Positions 46,173 to 59,004 of a stretch of DNA of 64,000 nucleotides are shown in pieces; the stretch's first letter is position 1; every line of letters starts with the position of its first letter. The position numbers and the translations under genes were made by a program. Source of the stretch: Micropterix aruncella (lineage: Eukaryota > Arthropoda > Insecta > Lepidoptera > Micropterigidae); the NCBI GenBank assembly GCA_944548615.1, contig OX155961.1, positions 15,914,550 through 15,978,549 on the forward strand, in the 5' to 3' direction. The notes under the pieces were generated by a model that was given only the letters and a program-made list of their open reading frames with translations, did no database searches and was not told where the DNA came from.

Positions 46173-46855
46173 ATGCCAAAGCAAGAGGTATATTCGTCTG
46201 TTGCACAACGCAATATCATAAAGTTTGTAACCAATTAGGGCGTTAAACCATCCGAATTTTTTATTCGATTGAAGGCGCAGTTTAAGGGGAGTACGCTGTC
46301 TCAGAATCGTGTGTATACGAAGGCCAGAGAATTTAAGGGTTGGTGAGAACGTGTCGAAAACGAAGGTCATGATCGACGCCCAAGGACAAGCCTTACAGAT
46401 GACAACATCCGTGCCCTTAAAGAGCTTATTGAACGTAATCGTCGCTTAACTGTAGAAGAAATCTCACCAGAAGTGGGTAACAGCTATATGTGTTTATTCT
46501 TTATCACTGATCGTCTTGGCTTCAGTAAAATCAGTGCCCGATGGGTTCCGAGGTTGTTGACCGGAAATCAGAAAGAAAATCGAAAATTTTGACCGGAAGT
46601 CAGATGGAAAACCCTCGAACACCTTCCTTACAGTCCAAACTTGTCCTCCTGAGCCCTGTGACTATTTTTGTTCGCACCCTTGAAGGAATCACTTGGGAGC
46701 AAAACGATTCGCAAGCAATGAAGAAGTCGAGGATCACTTGCTTACTATAGCTCACAACTCAACCTCAATGTTTCTATAAGAGAGGGATACTGCAGCTTCC
46801 AAATCGTTAGCAAAAGTGTTTAGAGCTTGCAGGAGGATATGTAAAGAAGAACTAT
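46173..46855 (+). pseudogene. mariner transposase, internally deleted
   Basis: From ATG at 46173 the product reads MPKQEVYSSVAQRNIIKFVT, a stop, then GVKPSEFFIRLKAQFKGSTL, and further RRPRTSLTDDNIRALKELIE, RRLTVEEISPEVG and LGFSKISARWVPRLLTGNQK. This is the paired helix-turn-helix DNA-binding half of a mariner transposase. It then jumps to the C-terminal end (CPPEPCDYF with the third catalytic Asp, then GAKRFASNEEVEDHLLT), so the first two catalytic Asp are deleted. Several frameshifts and stops remain. It belongs to a different mariner lineage from the remnant at 26755. Confidence 0.85.
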
Positions 46856-46913
46856 AGTTTTCACTTAGCTATACTAAATGTCTTAAAAAATACCGTTTTT
46901 ATTTGAATCACCT

Positions 46914-47228
46914 TTGTATTATACATTTACATTATTATACCGTTACATTATTAAGGATCAACAGACAGGAATTAAGGATCAACAGACAAGAAGCCAACAA
47001 ATTAAAAACACAAGGCAAGCTACTGGGTCAAATTATAATATTCCGATTGTAAAGTCTTCATTTGCCCAAAGGCATTTTTACTTCCTTGCGCCAAGATTTT
47101 ATAATAATTTAAATGAGAGTTATAAGAATGCAAACAACTTAAATTCATTCAAAATACTTATAAAGAAGTACCTGCTTGAAAGGGGTCCAATGTATGCTGA
47201 GTCTCAATTGCTCTCGCTAATAATTTAA
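46914..47228 (+). pseudogene. LINE reverse-transcriptase C-terminal fragment
   Basis: The frame carries IPIVKSSFAQRHFYFLAPRF then YNNLNESYKNANNLNSFKIL and IKKYLLERG. This is the 'P-x-x-x-S-FAQR-x-x-x-x-x-P-x-x-YN ... FK-x-x-x-KKYLL' end domain of CR1/Jockey-like elements. The start Met is incidental; the true protein would extend upstream but is 5'-truncated. The 3' side leads straight to a TA tract. Confidence 0.75.
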
Positions 47229-47287
47229 GTTGTTTTATTAAATTATGTATTACTAACTAATATCAAATCTCGTGTATTATTTGCTTA

Positions 47288-47477
<190 letters not shown>

Positions 47478-47494
47478 TTTGATTTTGATTTTTT

Positions 47495-47627
<133 letters not shown>

Positions 47628-47629
47628 TT

Positions 47630-48760
47630 ATTTTTTCAAATTGAAATTATGTTTATTACTAAATAAATGAAATGATAAAATAATGAAAGGGCACTTATCT
47701 GGTCTGTGGTGACCAGGAGTGACTCAACGCCTTATTCTTCTCTTCCTTCAGCGCTTGCTAGGTGTTTCCTGCTGTGGTATTGGAACCTGATCAAAATGGC
47801 TTCCTTGTCTCCCACAGCGGCAACACAACAATGCGAGACGAGAATGAATGCTGGAAGCATTCATTCTCTCATGCGCTCATTTCATTCATTTCATTCATTT
47901 CATTCATGCGCTCAAATATTCAACCTTCATATTATTATACTTAATAATTTAAGTACATTTACATATTCCAGAACTATTTTTGGACAATTTTGACTCTGCC
48001 AAGTATTAAGATTCATATCAACTGCTTTATGAATAAAATAATCATAAATAAAATAGAGTCCCTTTCAGTGTCTGAAATCAAGACAACGGAATCTCTGTAA
48101 AATTAATACTGGAGGTAGGACGATGGGAAGTTTTCTACCCGTCTGAAAGCCTTTGATGGACTGACAGCTGTCCTCTGCCTACAAGCATGTTCTCTTCGTG
48201 AAAGCGAAGTTCTCTGTGATAGCAACGAAAACCGCGTATATTTTGTATATAAATAAATTCTCAGCTAAATTTGTCTTGAGAAAGCGAAAGCAGAGGATGC
48301 TTATATGGAAACGGCCAAACTGTCGAGTATAATTCAAATTTAATAATTTGAATTATTTTAAAAAATAAATTTAATTTTAATTTTAATACCTCACGCAGAC
48401 AATACAACAATATGGGAGGAGGAAGATGCAAGAGGGAGAAAATTATATCATATGATATTCTATAAACATAATGTAATAAGATACACAATGATATACGAGT
48501 TAATATCATGTAATATGATATTGAGGATAATCATTAGTGTAATAATGAAATAGAATAATATGAAAAGTAATATAAAACAAAATAAAATCTTACAGAGTAC
48601 AACCATTGCAAAATCGCGTTCTTTGCGTGATTATTAAATCCAGTAACTAAGTGGGTGAACAGGTCTACTGATATATTTCTCTATGGATATGCTTTGCAAA
48701 TAGCATCTTTCTATCATATCAAGTCTAATTCCGTAATCCGCGATTGATGGTGGCTATCGT
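47630..48760. other. Unassigned sequence
   Basis: CACTTATCTGGTCTGTGGTG at 47692 resembles the inverted arm of the 14.5-kb Penelope-like element. A TCATT simple array lies at 47878-47908. Nothing else is recognised. Confidence 0.4.
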
Positions 48761-48789
48761 GTTCGGGTCTTTGTGGTGTAGCATCAACT

Positions 48790-49010
48790 CGTATTCATTA
48801 CATCTTCTTCTTCTTCTGCATCAGCGCGCATTCGCCCACCGTTGGGCATACGCTCTCCAATCACTCTCCATCCGGATCGGTTATCCGTTTCAGGTCCAGC
48901 TGTCTCCTTGATGTCATAAGGTTGTACTGTTCATCATGATTGGAGGTATTTAGCCCGATACCCGCCACGTCGGCCACACGTCTTGGCGAGCTCCACACTT
49001 TCAGGAAAAT
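48790..49010 (-). repeat. Possible LINE 3' remnant
   Basis: CCCACCGTTGGGCATACGCT followed by CTCCAATCACTCTCCATCC resembles the end region of RTE-type LINEs read on the minus strand. It is weak and without a readable frame. Confidence 0.3.
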
Positions 49011-49544
49011 ATTTCCATTTCCTAGGCTTGTGGCAACCTGGTCGGGTTACTTAACCGCCGAATTACACTATATTCACTAAATTTATTATTTAATTATTAT
49101 TTATTGTTGAGAAATTTTCAAAATATATGTTGACACTAAGAATTTAAATTTCGAATTCATTACATATCAACTGGAATTAGTTATTTTGTAATGGCACACT
49201 GGATTTTATTCAAATTGCCGATTGAAGAGTATTCTTATATATAAAAAAAAGGGAAACGTATTCTAAGACTAACTTATACTAAGACAAAGGTTTAAGGGCT
49301 ATACAAGGTAATTGCTTATTAGTAACCCATATAATCATTATGGGACTCTATATCTTTATGTTCACCGACCGACATTTGAAGCAGAGACTTTTGATGGGTC
49401 AAGTAAGCGGTGTGTTTAATAAAAAGTACTTTAGTAAGAGTAAACTTTTAGTCTTAGGAGGATTCCTCCTATAACATCCAAAGGGCCAAGCGGACCAACA
49501 CAAGAAGGAAGTCCACGTCCCTTGCTTTGGGAATCAGTATTTAT

Positions 49545-49870
49545 ACTGTTTCCCTGTTTTTACACGACTGCCGAACATAAAAGGAGTTTAATGTGTTCAG
49601 GGTGTTTTTGGTTTCTTTATTTCATCGTAACTTCTAAACGCTCGATTATAGAAGTATGTGGTATTGTTAGAACCGTTATGTAATCACAAGCATCATGGGG
49701 TACCTTAAATGTCCAAATATTAAGTAAATAGTTGTCTAAATTTCCAAATGTCCAAATGTCAATAAATTAACATATATGTCGTGTTTAGTGTCGAATGAAA
49801 GGTCTGATTGAGTACATTCCGGACATATGCATCTATCTATATGTATAAATACATAAACCACAATTATTTT
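49545..49870 (+). repeat. Interspersed repeat (family Y), copy 3
   Basis: Begins near TTTTACACGACTGCCGAACA and carries GTAACTTCTAAACGCTCG, GTCAATAAATTAACATATAT, GATTGAGTACATTCCGGACA and GCATCTATCTATATGTATAA. It is the longest of the three copies. Two other copies are at 30485-30680 (minus) and 44440-44765. Confidence 0.7.
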
Positions 49871-49879
49871 ACAAAATAA

Positions 49880-50830
49880 AAATAATTATAAATATATATA
49901 GTTCACTCTCTGTAATTTCATCTAAAGCGGAATCGATACTTTAGTTCCTAATAACTACAAATATTGTAGCATTTAAAACCGTCTTTGTAACAACAAGGAA
50001 AAAGCATATTATATGCAAACGATTTTCATTAAAAAAAATACGAACGACAAACGAATACAAAAATAATTATGTTCATGCGGGCACGGGTATGTTTATGTGC
50101 CCTTCGGGTACGGGCTAAACCTTGTATTATATAACGATAACTCTAAAACATTTGATTTGAAAAACTTTAAACACAGATCACACGCTAACGCCATTAAGTT
50201 TTACATTTACATTAGTTCGTTGCTTATTTTCCCTTCTACCTTCAAGTTAATTTGCCTGCTTTTTAAATCCAACAAGAGTTAATGAACGCTCTGAACTTTT
50301 CGAGATCAGTTTTTAAAACGCTTTGCATATCGCAAAATATTCAAGTGAATTATATATTTTACAGCACTCTACATATCTTTTAGGGTCCTTCGCGGCCCGA
50401 CCCGCGAACACACGAGTTGAAGCATCTCGCTGAAAAAAACTGCTGAAATTCAGCGCACGACGCCCTTTAAAAATCCCCGCCAGCAGCGCGTGGGTGACGC
50501 GATTTGAAATTGAAATTAGGCCGCGTCCGCATTTCATTTCAACTTTGAAGCAACAAGACTGTTAAAAGTTGCCGCGCCGCCCGCGTAAACATGGGAGTGA
50601 ATATGCACCGACATTGTGCAAACATCGCATACTCTGAATGAGAATGAATCACCGCGAAGCCACAGAATTATCGGAGGGCGTGATAGATGCGACACCGGTA
50701 ACAATTCGCTTTGTCGATGCGCTTCTTTGGTGTATGCGTTCGAAGGAGCGTATAGCGGGAATCTATGGGTGTCAGAAAACGGGCGAACCCAGGGAGTTTT
50801 TAACAATATCAGGTCGTTCTACCTTCCGTG
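49880..50830. other. Unassigned sequence with GC-rich 50380-50760
   Basis: No known family. Frames on both strands (50313-50537, 50534-50806 minus; 50616-50856 plus) overlap and lack recognisable domains. The GC-rich part stands out from the surrounding AT-rich DNA and could be conserved host sequence. Confidence 0.35.
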
Positions 50831-50841
50831 GAGTAAACGCG

Positions 50842-51754
50842 AGTAAAGTAAAGTAAAAGTAAAAGGTATTTATTTCCAATACAACCATACAATTGTGTAG
50901 GAATGACAGTAATTAATCTTAAACTAGTTACTCAATTTAGACAAGAGATGATATACAATATATAGCTTTAAACTTACCAATTTACAAAAACATAGACTAT
51001 ATGATAACAGTTTACAACAGAACAATTAACGGTAAATAATATGTATTAGATTAAATGGGTAGATACGATGCTATGTATTTTCAAAATATTTTAAGAAGTC
51101 GTTATGGGCATACATGTTGATTTTAAGCAGATAGACTCGGATGGATCTCTTGAAAATATCGATGTTTTTAATTGCTTTTAATCTTTCGGGCAATTTATTG
51201 AAAAGTTTGAGGCCTAAGTATCGACTAGTCGCCTGGAACTTGGCAGTACGTGCTACGAACGGTTGGAGATACAGGGTTTTATTCCTGGTGTCATGCCGAT
51301 GTACTTCCTCGTGGGATATGGCCGAGCTCTTATTGCAATAGAATTCGCAAAGAGCCTCTTGAGCAAAAATCGCATATACGGTCAATATCCCTAGTTTTTG
51401 GAAGTGTTCACGACATGACTGCCGTGGACCAATACCTACTATCGCACGTATGGCTCTTTTCTGGAGAGTGAATACACTGTTGATGTTTGCTGCATTACCC
51501 CATAAAAGAATACCATAGCGCAGCTGTGACTCAACTAGCGCGTAATAGGCCGATATTACTTCAGTTCTCTCCAAACAATTTCTGATGCGTAATAGAGCAT
51601 AGCAGGCTGACGAAAGTTTTGACTTAACATGCTCTATACGTAGATTCCATGACATCTTTGCATCCAGATGTAGCGAGGGCGGAAGGATAAAGACAGTCCA
51701 CTCTCGGGCTCCACCGACGAGCCCGTGAGGGTCCAACGCCTTACCGCGAGTCAC
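50842..51754 (-). pseudogene. LINE reverse-transcriptase C-terminal fragment and 3' end
   Basis: The minus frame reads LHLDAKMSWNLRIEHVKSKL, then AYYALVESQLRYGILLWGNA and TLQKRAIRAIVGIGPRQSC, then NKTLYLQPFVARTAKFQATS and FNKLPERLKAI, ending KYFENT. The order 'H-x-D-x-x-LSW', 'YGIxxWG', 'LQKRAxR', 'FKRxxRxYLL' is the thumb and C-terminal part of Jockey-like reverse transcriptases. It is one unbroken 227-codon frame, the longest LINE frame here, but the first ~25 residues are foreign sequence fused at the truncation. Downstream comes a 3' UTR ending at TTACTTTTACTTTACTTTAC near 50842. Confidence 0.82.
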
Positions 51755-52850
51755 TGGAAAGTGAACTTACTGCCAGATTTAGCCGGATTTCCCCATCCTT
51801 CAGTCTGGTCGCAGATTCGAAGTCGCTTGCCCGGCCTCTACCTGATGTTAGCGGTGATTCAGTTCGAATTTATCGCAGACCGTGGCGCCCTTTGCCCGTC
51901 AGATTCACACGAAATCGGGTGTACAACGGGTCGTTTTAAGAGTAGCTGACATCAACCAGTCCACGACACAGCCGTGACATTGTTGTTCTGCAGGTTCGTA
52001 TCTCTTCGAGGAAGCTGGGAAGCTGGGTGTTGAACCTTATTGATCTGACCCTAGATAACGAGCTGGGCATAATATTCAGCTGCACGGAGCTATTAGCTTC
52101 CGTATAGCGGGCAGCGACCTAGTCTTCTATGCTGTGAGTATTTACTTAACTACTTACTTACTTCGTGGTACTGCAATCTGCGCCGGTTAATCTTTATGCC
52201 GTATACTCCATTTATTTTCATCATTTTGACGTGAACAACGCCTTAAAAATGACTCTCATAGGGCTCCACCACGTTTAGGACTGAAATATTTTTTTACATC
52301 TATGTATTACATCAAAGTGCTATAACATATTAACAATAACGAAAAATAAATCTTCGCTTATATTTCACTCCCATTTCTTTTACGAAAATATGTCTAAAAT
52401 ATATCCTACTAAAATAGACGTGTTTGATATCCTAAAAATGAACTAAAAATGCTTTATTCCTCGGTAAACAAAACCTAGATCCATAAAAGTTGTACTTCAT
52501 TTTCAATTCATTTTTTTATGTGGAACAGTAGACTGAAAAGCAACCGACAAAGATCTAAAAAAATGCATTTTTCTGTAAAAAACCTAGCGTTTCAGTCTCT
52601 TTTGTCCATGCATTCCCTGTAAAAAGGATTGTAGGTTCCGAACAACCTGTATATCTCTGTGGCAGCTAAAAAGGCAACTCCCTTTTATTTCATTCTAGCC
52701 GTTATGTTTATATTCATTTCTTTTATGTTTATATTCCGGTTATGTTTATATTTATTTCTTCCACATGTTACTGCAATAATGCGGTTATATAATAATTATT
52801 TGTTCGTATTAGACGTTGTATTTAGACGTAACGTCCTAATACCTCGTTTA
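51755..52850. other. Unassigned sequence
   Basis: No gene or repeat family recognised. In 52690-52765 the word TTATGTTTATATT occurs three times. Confidence 0.35.
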
Positions 52851-52851
52851 A

Positions 52852-53600
52852 ATGGATAGATAGATAAATACATCTCTTTATTGAGAACACGAGTTACACA
52901 TAGTCAGCCATAATAAATATATATACATACAATTTCAATTGGTCTACCTCAACTACAATAGGTGTACTTTAAACTATTACTGTAATTATATTTGAAAAAT
53001 CTTCAGTGGAATATAAAAACCATTTTGGACTAGAAAAACTTTGGCGGCTGTTTTAAGTCCTTCCTGGTTCAGAACTACCCGCTCCATTTGACAATTTATT
53101 ATATTTTTTTGGTCTAATAATCCCGATTGTTCTGATTTCTTCGGCGATTGATTGACAGATCGTAAGGCGTCGCCTTGTCTTATTGGGTTTAAGTTAACGA
53201 AATTATCCCTGTTGGTATATATAAAAGTTGCTACTTCCAGGATATAAATACCTCTAAGGGTTGGAATATGAAGACTTTAAAAAAAACTAGCTATTCTATC
53301 ATGGGGGTTGTGCACTTAACTTCGGATTGCCCTCTTTAGGAAAGTACATACCCGCTGGCGGTCGGCAGCACGTGCCCATAGTTTGCCTTGGTAGGAAAGG
53401 ATAAAATGTACATCGATAAAGTAGCATCCATAAAGTTTTTCTTTTGACAATGTGTGTCCAAGCCTCCACTAGGCGAAATATGCAAGTCCTAGGTTATCGC
53501 ACAATTTGTGATATCCAGAGTTAATCATGAATCCTAAGAAGCTCTTACTGCCACTGCACATAATTGGAGTCCAATACAGCTAACGGTTAATTACCTTTAA
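52852..53600 (-). mobile_element. Possible retroelement 3' end (minus)
   Basis: At 52853-52890, GGATAGATAGATAAATACAT and CTCTTTATTGAG read on the minus strand as a polyadenylation signal (AATAAAG) followed by a GATA-type tail. One minus frame around 53000-53220 gives NLNPIRQGDALRSVNQSPKK. No domain is recognised, so the class remains open. Confidence 0.35.
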
Positions 53601-54199
53601 CCCCACAAGCGGCGGGTGTAAATCTTGGCAGTCACCTGTTATTTCTGAGAGTTGAAGTTACTTTATGGATCATGAAAAGAAGAATTGTAGAATGATCGCA
53701 TTGAAATTTGAAATATAAAACATTAAAACCTCATTTTGTAAAACAATTAGATAATTATGAATAATTATTAGAAAGTCGGAGAACTGTAAAAAACTGACTT
53801 ATTCGGCGATACCGACGTTTTATCTCAAAATACGAAACCCTATCTAGAAATTGTAAACACTTTACCAAATCTATTAGTTCGTTTTATTTATTTTCATACA
53901 TATATCCGAAGAGAAGCACAGATCCGTGCAATGGCAGCACTCGACTAACTGCCCCCAGAATACAAACAATTATATTAGAGATTCTAGACTGCGAGAAGCA
54001 CGACTGAATAATCGTACAATACATAATTTATCCGTCTTTCTCACACATATCTAACAGGGGGGTTGCGCTGTGATTTTGGTGTAAATTCAGTTCGTTGAGA
54101 GCGCGGTTTGTCGCGCCGCGCTCGTACCCGTTTTGGGACGTTATTGAGGATTGACTACAATACACCGTATCCGATTCGGGGCGTTACTGTCTTGAGGGG
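53601..54199. mobile_element. Possible TTAA-flanked element, ~600 bp
   Basis: TTAA at 53597-53600 is followed by CCCCACAAG and the inverse of CCCCTCAAG precedes TTAA at 54200-54203. One mismatch in nine. The ends resemble those at 7544-7784. The evidence is thin. Confidence 0.3.
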
Positions 54200-54209
54200 T
54201 TAAGCGAAA

Positions 54210-55750
54210 GTTAGCTGAGAGCCATCGATTGAGGTCATCAGCAGCCTTGAAAGACGCTTTTATTCAGTTTTCTTTCTACGAATTAATAGTCCTAAACGCT
54301 GGGTACCGCAATATCCTAATATTTTTAACACTCTAGCGTCTTATAGTAACAGCATATGTATATAATCAAAGTATATACTCGCAGTATATAATCGAAAAGC
54401 AAGGCCCCTCAAAATTGTCGTAATCTTTGACTTCAATTTATTATGTCTACAAAAGCTTTTTGTTTCAGCCTATTTAAATACTCTTCACACTTAACTTATT
54501 TTCTCATTTTTTTACTGCGAATATGAAGTATTTTTATCATAAAAACTACGATTTATCATTATTCATTTCTTTAACGATTTTTTTTCCAGAATCTGGGATG
54601 CACATTTTTTTGTGCAACCAAGTCTTTACTTGAAAATGGATGAACCTAATACGGCTCACGATCTAAAAAGCGAGCGCTTTAGCTTTTTTAATGACGTGGC
54701 GAGACGTATCTGGAGGCGTTTAGTGGACCCCGCTTTCATAATCTGTGGCAAGGCGTATTTCTCTTGTAAACGTTTTCGCGTGCTTGATAATAACTTCCCT
54801 GGAGCGCTTTGCACAAGCGCTCACCGGTAAGTTGCATCATTTAGAAATGTCAGCAACAATAGTTAATGCTGAGTTGTGTAATAGTATGTGGAGCACTTCT
54901 GTGGTTAATCGATAAGCTGGTGACGTACTTAGAAGTAGCGGAACTTTCATACATGGACCTCGACGTATTTACTGATTTAATACGATATTATTCATTGTGT
55001 TCGATAGAACAGACTATATAAAATAACATAAAATAACATAACTAAAAGTATAACATGTTAACCAGCAGTCATTGGCTAATTTATAATTATAAACATATGA
55101 CATTAAAATGAAGGGATATAAAAATATATAGGTTAAATTAAAAATAACTACAAAATATTTCGAATATTTGCACATTTAACAAGGAAAGCAATCCTTCAAA
55201 TATAAAGTTTATTCGTATAGTCTCGACAAAAAAATAATAATGTTATAGAGATTTCCTCAAGTTAAGGCTCTATCTTCAAAGTGTAGAGAATGTTCGTGGG
55301 AATAAATATCTTGTGGAAATAAATATCTGCGGTTTAAATGGAAATATATCGACGTGGCATCTTCAAACTAGAATTAAAATATGGCTTACCAATGTAATAT
55401 CTTGCTCCGAAATTATTTGATATATTATGAAACGCATTAAAAAAAATCTTGAAGTGAATTTACTTTTATATATCGAGCTACTCCCATAAATCGCATTGTT
55501 GAGGATAGTTTACTTAAATCTTTGCCAAATGTATCAACGCTTTTTATCTCTGAGGTTATTGTTTAGATCGATATATTTCCAAAACGTCTGCTTGCTTAAA
55601 CGATAGAGTAAGATTTTTTTTTGTAATATAAAACCATTTCTAATATCAATCCAATTTGCTTCAAAATTTTCACCTAAGTTGTTATCGAAATTAAAAATAT
55701 TTCATAGTTTTCATTTCTCTTAATATTTTGAAGTTTTTGAAGGAACATTA
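54210..55750. other. Unassigned AT-rich sequence
   Basis: No gene or family recognised over 1.5 kb. The frame 54612-54830 is not similar to any domain that I know. Confidence 0.35.
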
Positions 55751-55764
55751 TGAGTTTAGGTATG

Positions 55765-55891
55765 TCTACCCTGGACAACGGCGACTACAACGTCACCGAA
55801 ACGTCGGGTGCTACAAATTTCACGCGGTAAATTCGTTTCTATCCTATTTATAATGAGCCAAACAACCGCGATAGTCTTCGATTTTTTATAT
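55765..55891 (+). mobile_element. Penelope-like element (P1), 127-bp 3' end
   Basis: GTTTAGGTATG lies at 55754-55764 and 55892-55902, a perfect 11-bp target duplication. The insert starts TCTACCCTGGACAACGGC, includes CACCGAAACGTCGGGTG and AATTCGTTTCTATCCTATTT, and ends with the tail AAACAACCGCGATAGTCTTC. It defines the family's 3' end, as in the 39441 and 43555 copies. Confidence 0.88.
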
Positions 55892-56097
55892 GTTTAGGTA
55901 TGCTTTTAAAACATTCATTAAAATGTTGACTTATGATCGTGGTTTCGTTTATTAATTCATTGTTGATTTTAGTTCAACGTTGTCTTTTTGCGAGGAAGAT
56001 TACAAAAAGTAATCTTCCTTTAGCCTGGTTTATTATAGACCACACAATTTTGACCATATTTATGGATTTTCATATTATTATGATTTTTCAATATTTT

Positions 56098-56822
56098 TAT
56101 TTATTTATTTAAATCCAAAATAAAAATTTACAATGTCGACATAAATAATACAGTGTAAAAAAGAGCAATTACTTAATCATTGTTCGCGAAGCAAAGAAAG
56201 TTCAGATTTGATGGATTTTATCAGTTCCACTAGACTACTATAAGACTACCACTCTTATATTTGTTACATAGTACACAGTTTTATAAATTTTCGGTTAAAA
56301 TAATGAACATTTTTAGCAACATAATTAAGAAAATTTGAAGAAAAAGATATCTAATGTTAGTTAGTAAAGCGGTATTAATAAAAGGACAAAAGGATAATTA
56401 CCTACATAGGCATTATAATAAATAGATACATTTACATATAAAATACACACTGATAATATAAAAAATATATAAACACATACACACACACATACATATATAG
56501 AAAACGTATCTACCTATATTCAATATATGCTTTATATATACTTACATAGTAATATATAAATGAATAAAAATGAATAGTTGCAAAAGCTTTTCTTTTTTTT
56601 ATTATTTTAAGACACAATTTCCATGAGCTGCCTTTCGCATTCGCGTCTACTTTTTGCACGTAACAATTTTGTGACCTCAGCTTTGAAAACGGTACTGGCT
56701 CTCAGCTTCTGCCTGTCGTTGAGTGTCGCAAGGAATGCATCATACATCCGAGGGGCTAGAAGCAAATAATGTCTCTGGGCAAACCTTGTGTTCGTCCGAA
56801 TTTGCTTCTGGGTTTGCATTAT
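56098..56822 (-). pseudogene. LINE reverse-transcriptase end and 3' UTR
   Basis: The minus frame 56819-56607 reads RFAQRHYLLLAPRMYDAFLA then RASTVFKAEVTKLLRAKSRR, the last domain of a CR1/Jockey-like reverse transcriptase. The AT-rich 3' UTR of about 500 bases ends in (read minus) ATTTAAATAAATAAA near 56098. 5'-truncated. Confidence 0.72.
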
Positions 56823-56829
56823 TTATAAA

Positions 56830-57388
56830 AAAAAATATTTTCATTCGTATTTGTGAATTTAGAGATTTAAGATTTTGTAGATTTTTTTTCGTTTTGATGT
56901 GCATTTATAACGTAGTTCTCTCGTAATCCATCTGCTTGTTTTTTTTTTTATAATAATGGTATTTATTCATACATGAAAGGAATTGTCAAAGTAGCATTTA
57001 ATTTTCTCTTGGGCTGAGTTGTATAATTTGCCACATATATTTGTATTGAAGAGTTTTTTTACAATTTAATGATAAGCCTATTTTATAACTTTTGTACGAT
57101 TTAAGTCATTGAAATATCTCATATTCATAATTACATAAGTTTGGGTTGATTATAATCCATGATTGTTGTTTATAATATCCATGATTTTAATACTTTGGAA
57201 ACAGTGACCATAGAGGCCGACGTCAAATGACGAGAAATGAATATGTTTTTTGGGGAATTTTAAATAGGTAATTGAAGTTAAATTGCTTATTTACGATAGA
57301 AAAAATACTTTGGTCTTACGTTTTACACAGAAAATCAATATTATAGTCCCCACAAATACACACACATTTCAAATCTATGTATTAATTT
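56830..57388. other. Unassigned AT-rich sequence
   Basis: No gene recognised; it may include the 5' part of the Helitron that follows, but no TC end is identified. Confidence 0.3.
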
Positions 57389-58671
57389 GAAACGTGTTTT
57401 TTTCCAGTAACGGCCATATTAAGAGAACGGCTAGGTGTAAAAATTTGGTTGAGGTGTCTAAAAAAAGCTCTTGGTCTATAGATCTGTCATCAAAAGAGAA
57501 AAAAAGTCATCAAAAATCTGAATTGGACACGTGTTTTTTATGTAACGGCTAAATTGAGAAAATGGCTATGTGTAGAAATTTAGTTGAGGTATCTAAAAAA
57601 GCTTTTGGTCTGTAGATGTGTCATCAAAAGAGACAAATAGTAAAACAGCCACCAAAAGAGAATACAAAAAAATCTATATAATAATTTGAAACGTGTTTTT
57701 CCTGTAACCGCCAAATTGAGAGAACGGCTAGGTGTTAAAATATGATCGAGGTGTCTAAAAAAAAAGCTTTCGATCTGTAGATGTGTCATAAAATGACAAA
57801 AATTTAAAAAAATCAAAAAGAAAAATAAAAATCTATATATTAATTATATTACTTAAATCTTATATTACTTAAAACATAATATTAAATATTAATGACTGTT
57901 TCTTTCTTTTCTCACATATAATTTTTTTTATATTATTTAATCGAATTTTATATTATATTTATTGCCGATTTAATAATGGAATTGCATTTTATTTATTATA
58001 TATTTTTAATATTTATTTATTATTATTATTTTTTATTTTATTCTGAAGACCACATTTTAGGGCAATTTAGTATCATTAGCTTTTTACTAAAACTTGTACA
58101 TTTGTAGGCAACCCAGCAATCAAGCAAACTTGATTGTAATATTGGAGTCCTGTACACCCTAGAACGGGCTAGTCCCAGTTGGGTGACAGAAACAAATAAG
58201 CAAAAGGTTAAGGTTTTGCCATTCGGTTCCTGTTATTTGTATCTATGTAAGCTAATCAATGTTTTATAGTAATTAATTCTTAAATAAATAAATAAATTGG
58301 AAACGTGTTTTTCCTGTAAAGGCCAAATTGAGAAAATGGCTAGGTGTAAACATTTAATTGAGGTATCTAAAAAAGCTCTTGGTCTGTAGATGTGTCATCA
58401 AAAGAGACAAATAAAAAAACAGCCATCAAAAGAGAAATCTAAAAAAATCTATATATTAATTTGAAATGTGTTTTTCCTGTAACCGCCAAATTGAGAGAAC
58501 GGTTAGGTTAGGTTAGGTTAAATATGTTAAAATATGATCGAGGTATCTAAAAACAAGCTCTCGATCTGAAGATGTGTCATCAAAAGAGAAAAATAAAATA
58601 GTCACTTTATTGACCGTAAAACATTACGGTCAATAAAGTGACCGCCGAATTCGAGGGGTTTCAGCTAGTAT
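57389..58671 (+). mobile_element. Helitron-like element with ~150-bp tandem units
   Basis: Units starting GAAACGTGTTTTTCCTGTAA recur near 57389, 57525, 57688, 58299 and 58463, each with GAGAACGGCTAGGTG, GATCGAGGTGTCTAAAAA and AGATGTGTCATCAAAAGAG. The right end has a perfect 19-bp hairpin (GTCACTTTATTGACCGTAA around AACA, about 58601-58642), then CGAGGGGTTTCAGCTAG, the CTAG end of a Helitron. A LINE interrupts the third unit. The unit at 58463 contains three TTAGG words. Confidence 0.65.
57843..58296 (+). mobile_element. LINE family 1 3' end, copy C
   Basis: Shares CTAGAACGGGCTAGTCCCAG, AGCAAAAGGTTAAGGTTTTG and the AATTCTTAAATAAATAAATA tail with 11525-12104 and 42930-43382. It splits a tandem unit of the Helitron-like array at ATATATTAATT. 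Confidence 0.82.
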
Positions 58672-58679
58672 AATTTTAA

Positions 58680-59004
58680 TCGGGATTTATATTTGGGTAG
58701 GAACGTTTTAACACTTCCATCTGATCGGTACACACTACTACCACGATTTAATTTTAATGCCGAGCTATTCAAACGTATATTCACCAACAATATTTGTACT
58801 ATAAATAGGTAAACATCTTACTTGGCTGGCTGCTGGTTAATTAATTAAATTATTATTATGTTTATTAAGCCAAGTCGTCCAAAAACACAAACAATCCGGT
58901 TTATCTACTAAGGAGGATAAACACACTTCTAAGCTACTTATTTTGTTTACCATGCTGCGAATGTTTCCATAAATATAGGTTTTTTGGCGATTAGTCAGGC
59001 ATTT
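58680..59004. other. Unassigned sequence
   Basis: No gene or repeat recognised. Confidence 0.3.

Noticed and set aside
58500..58520. Interstitial telomere repeat (TTAGG)
   Set aside because: Only three units, inside a repeat unit whose other copies have no such run. A local slippage is the simpler explanation.
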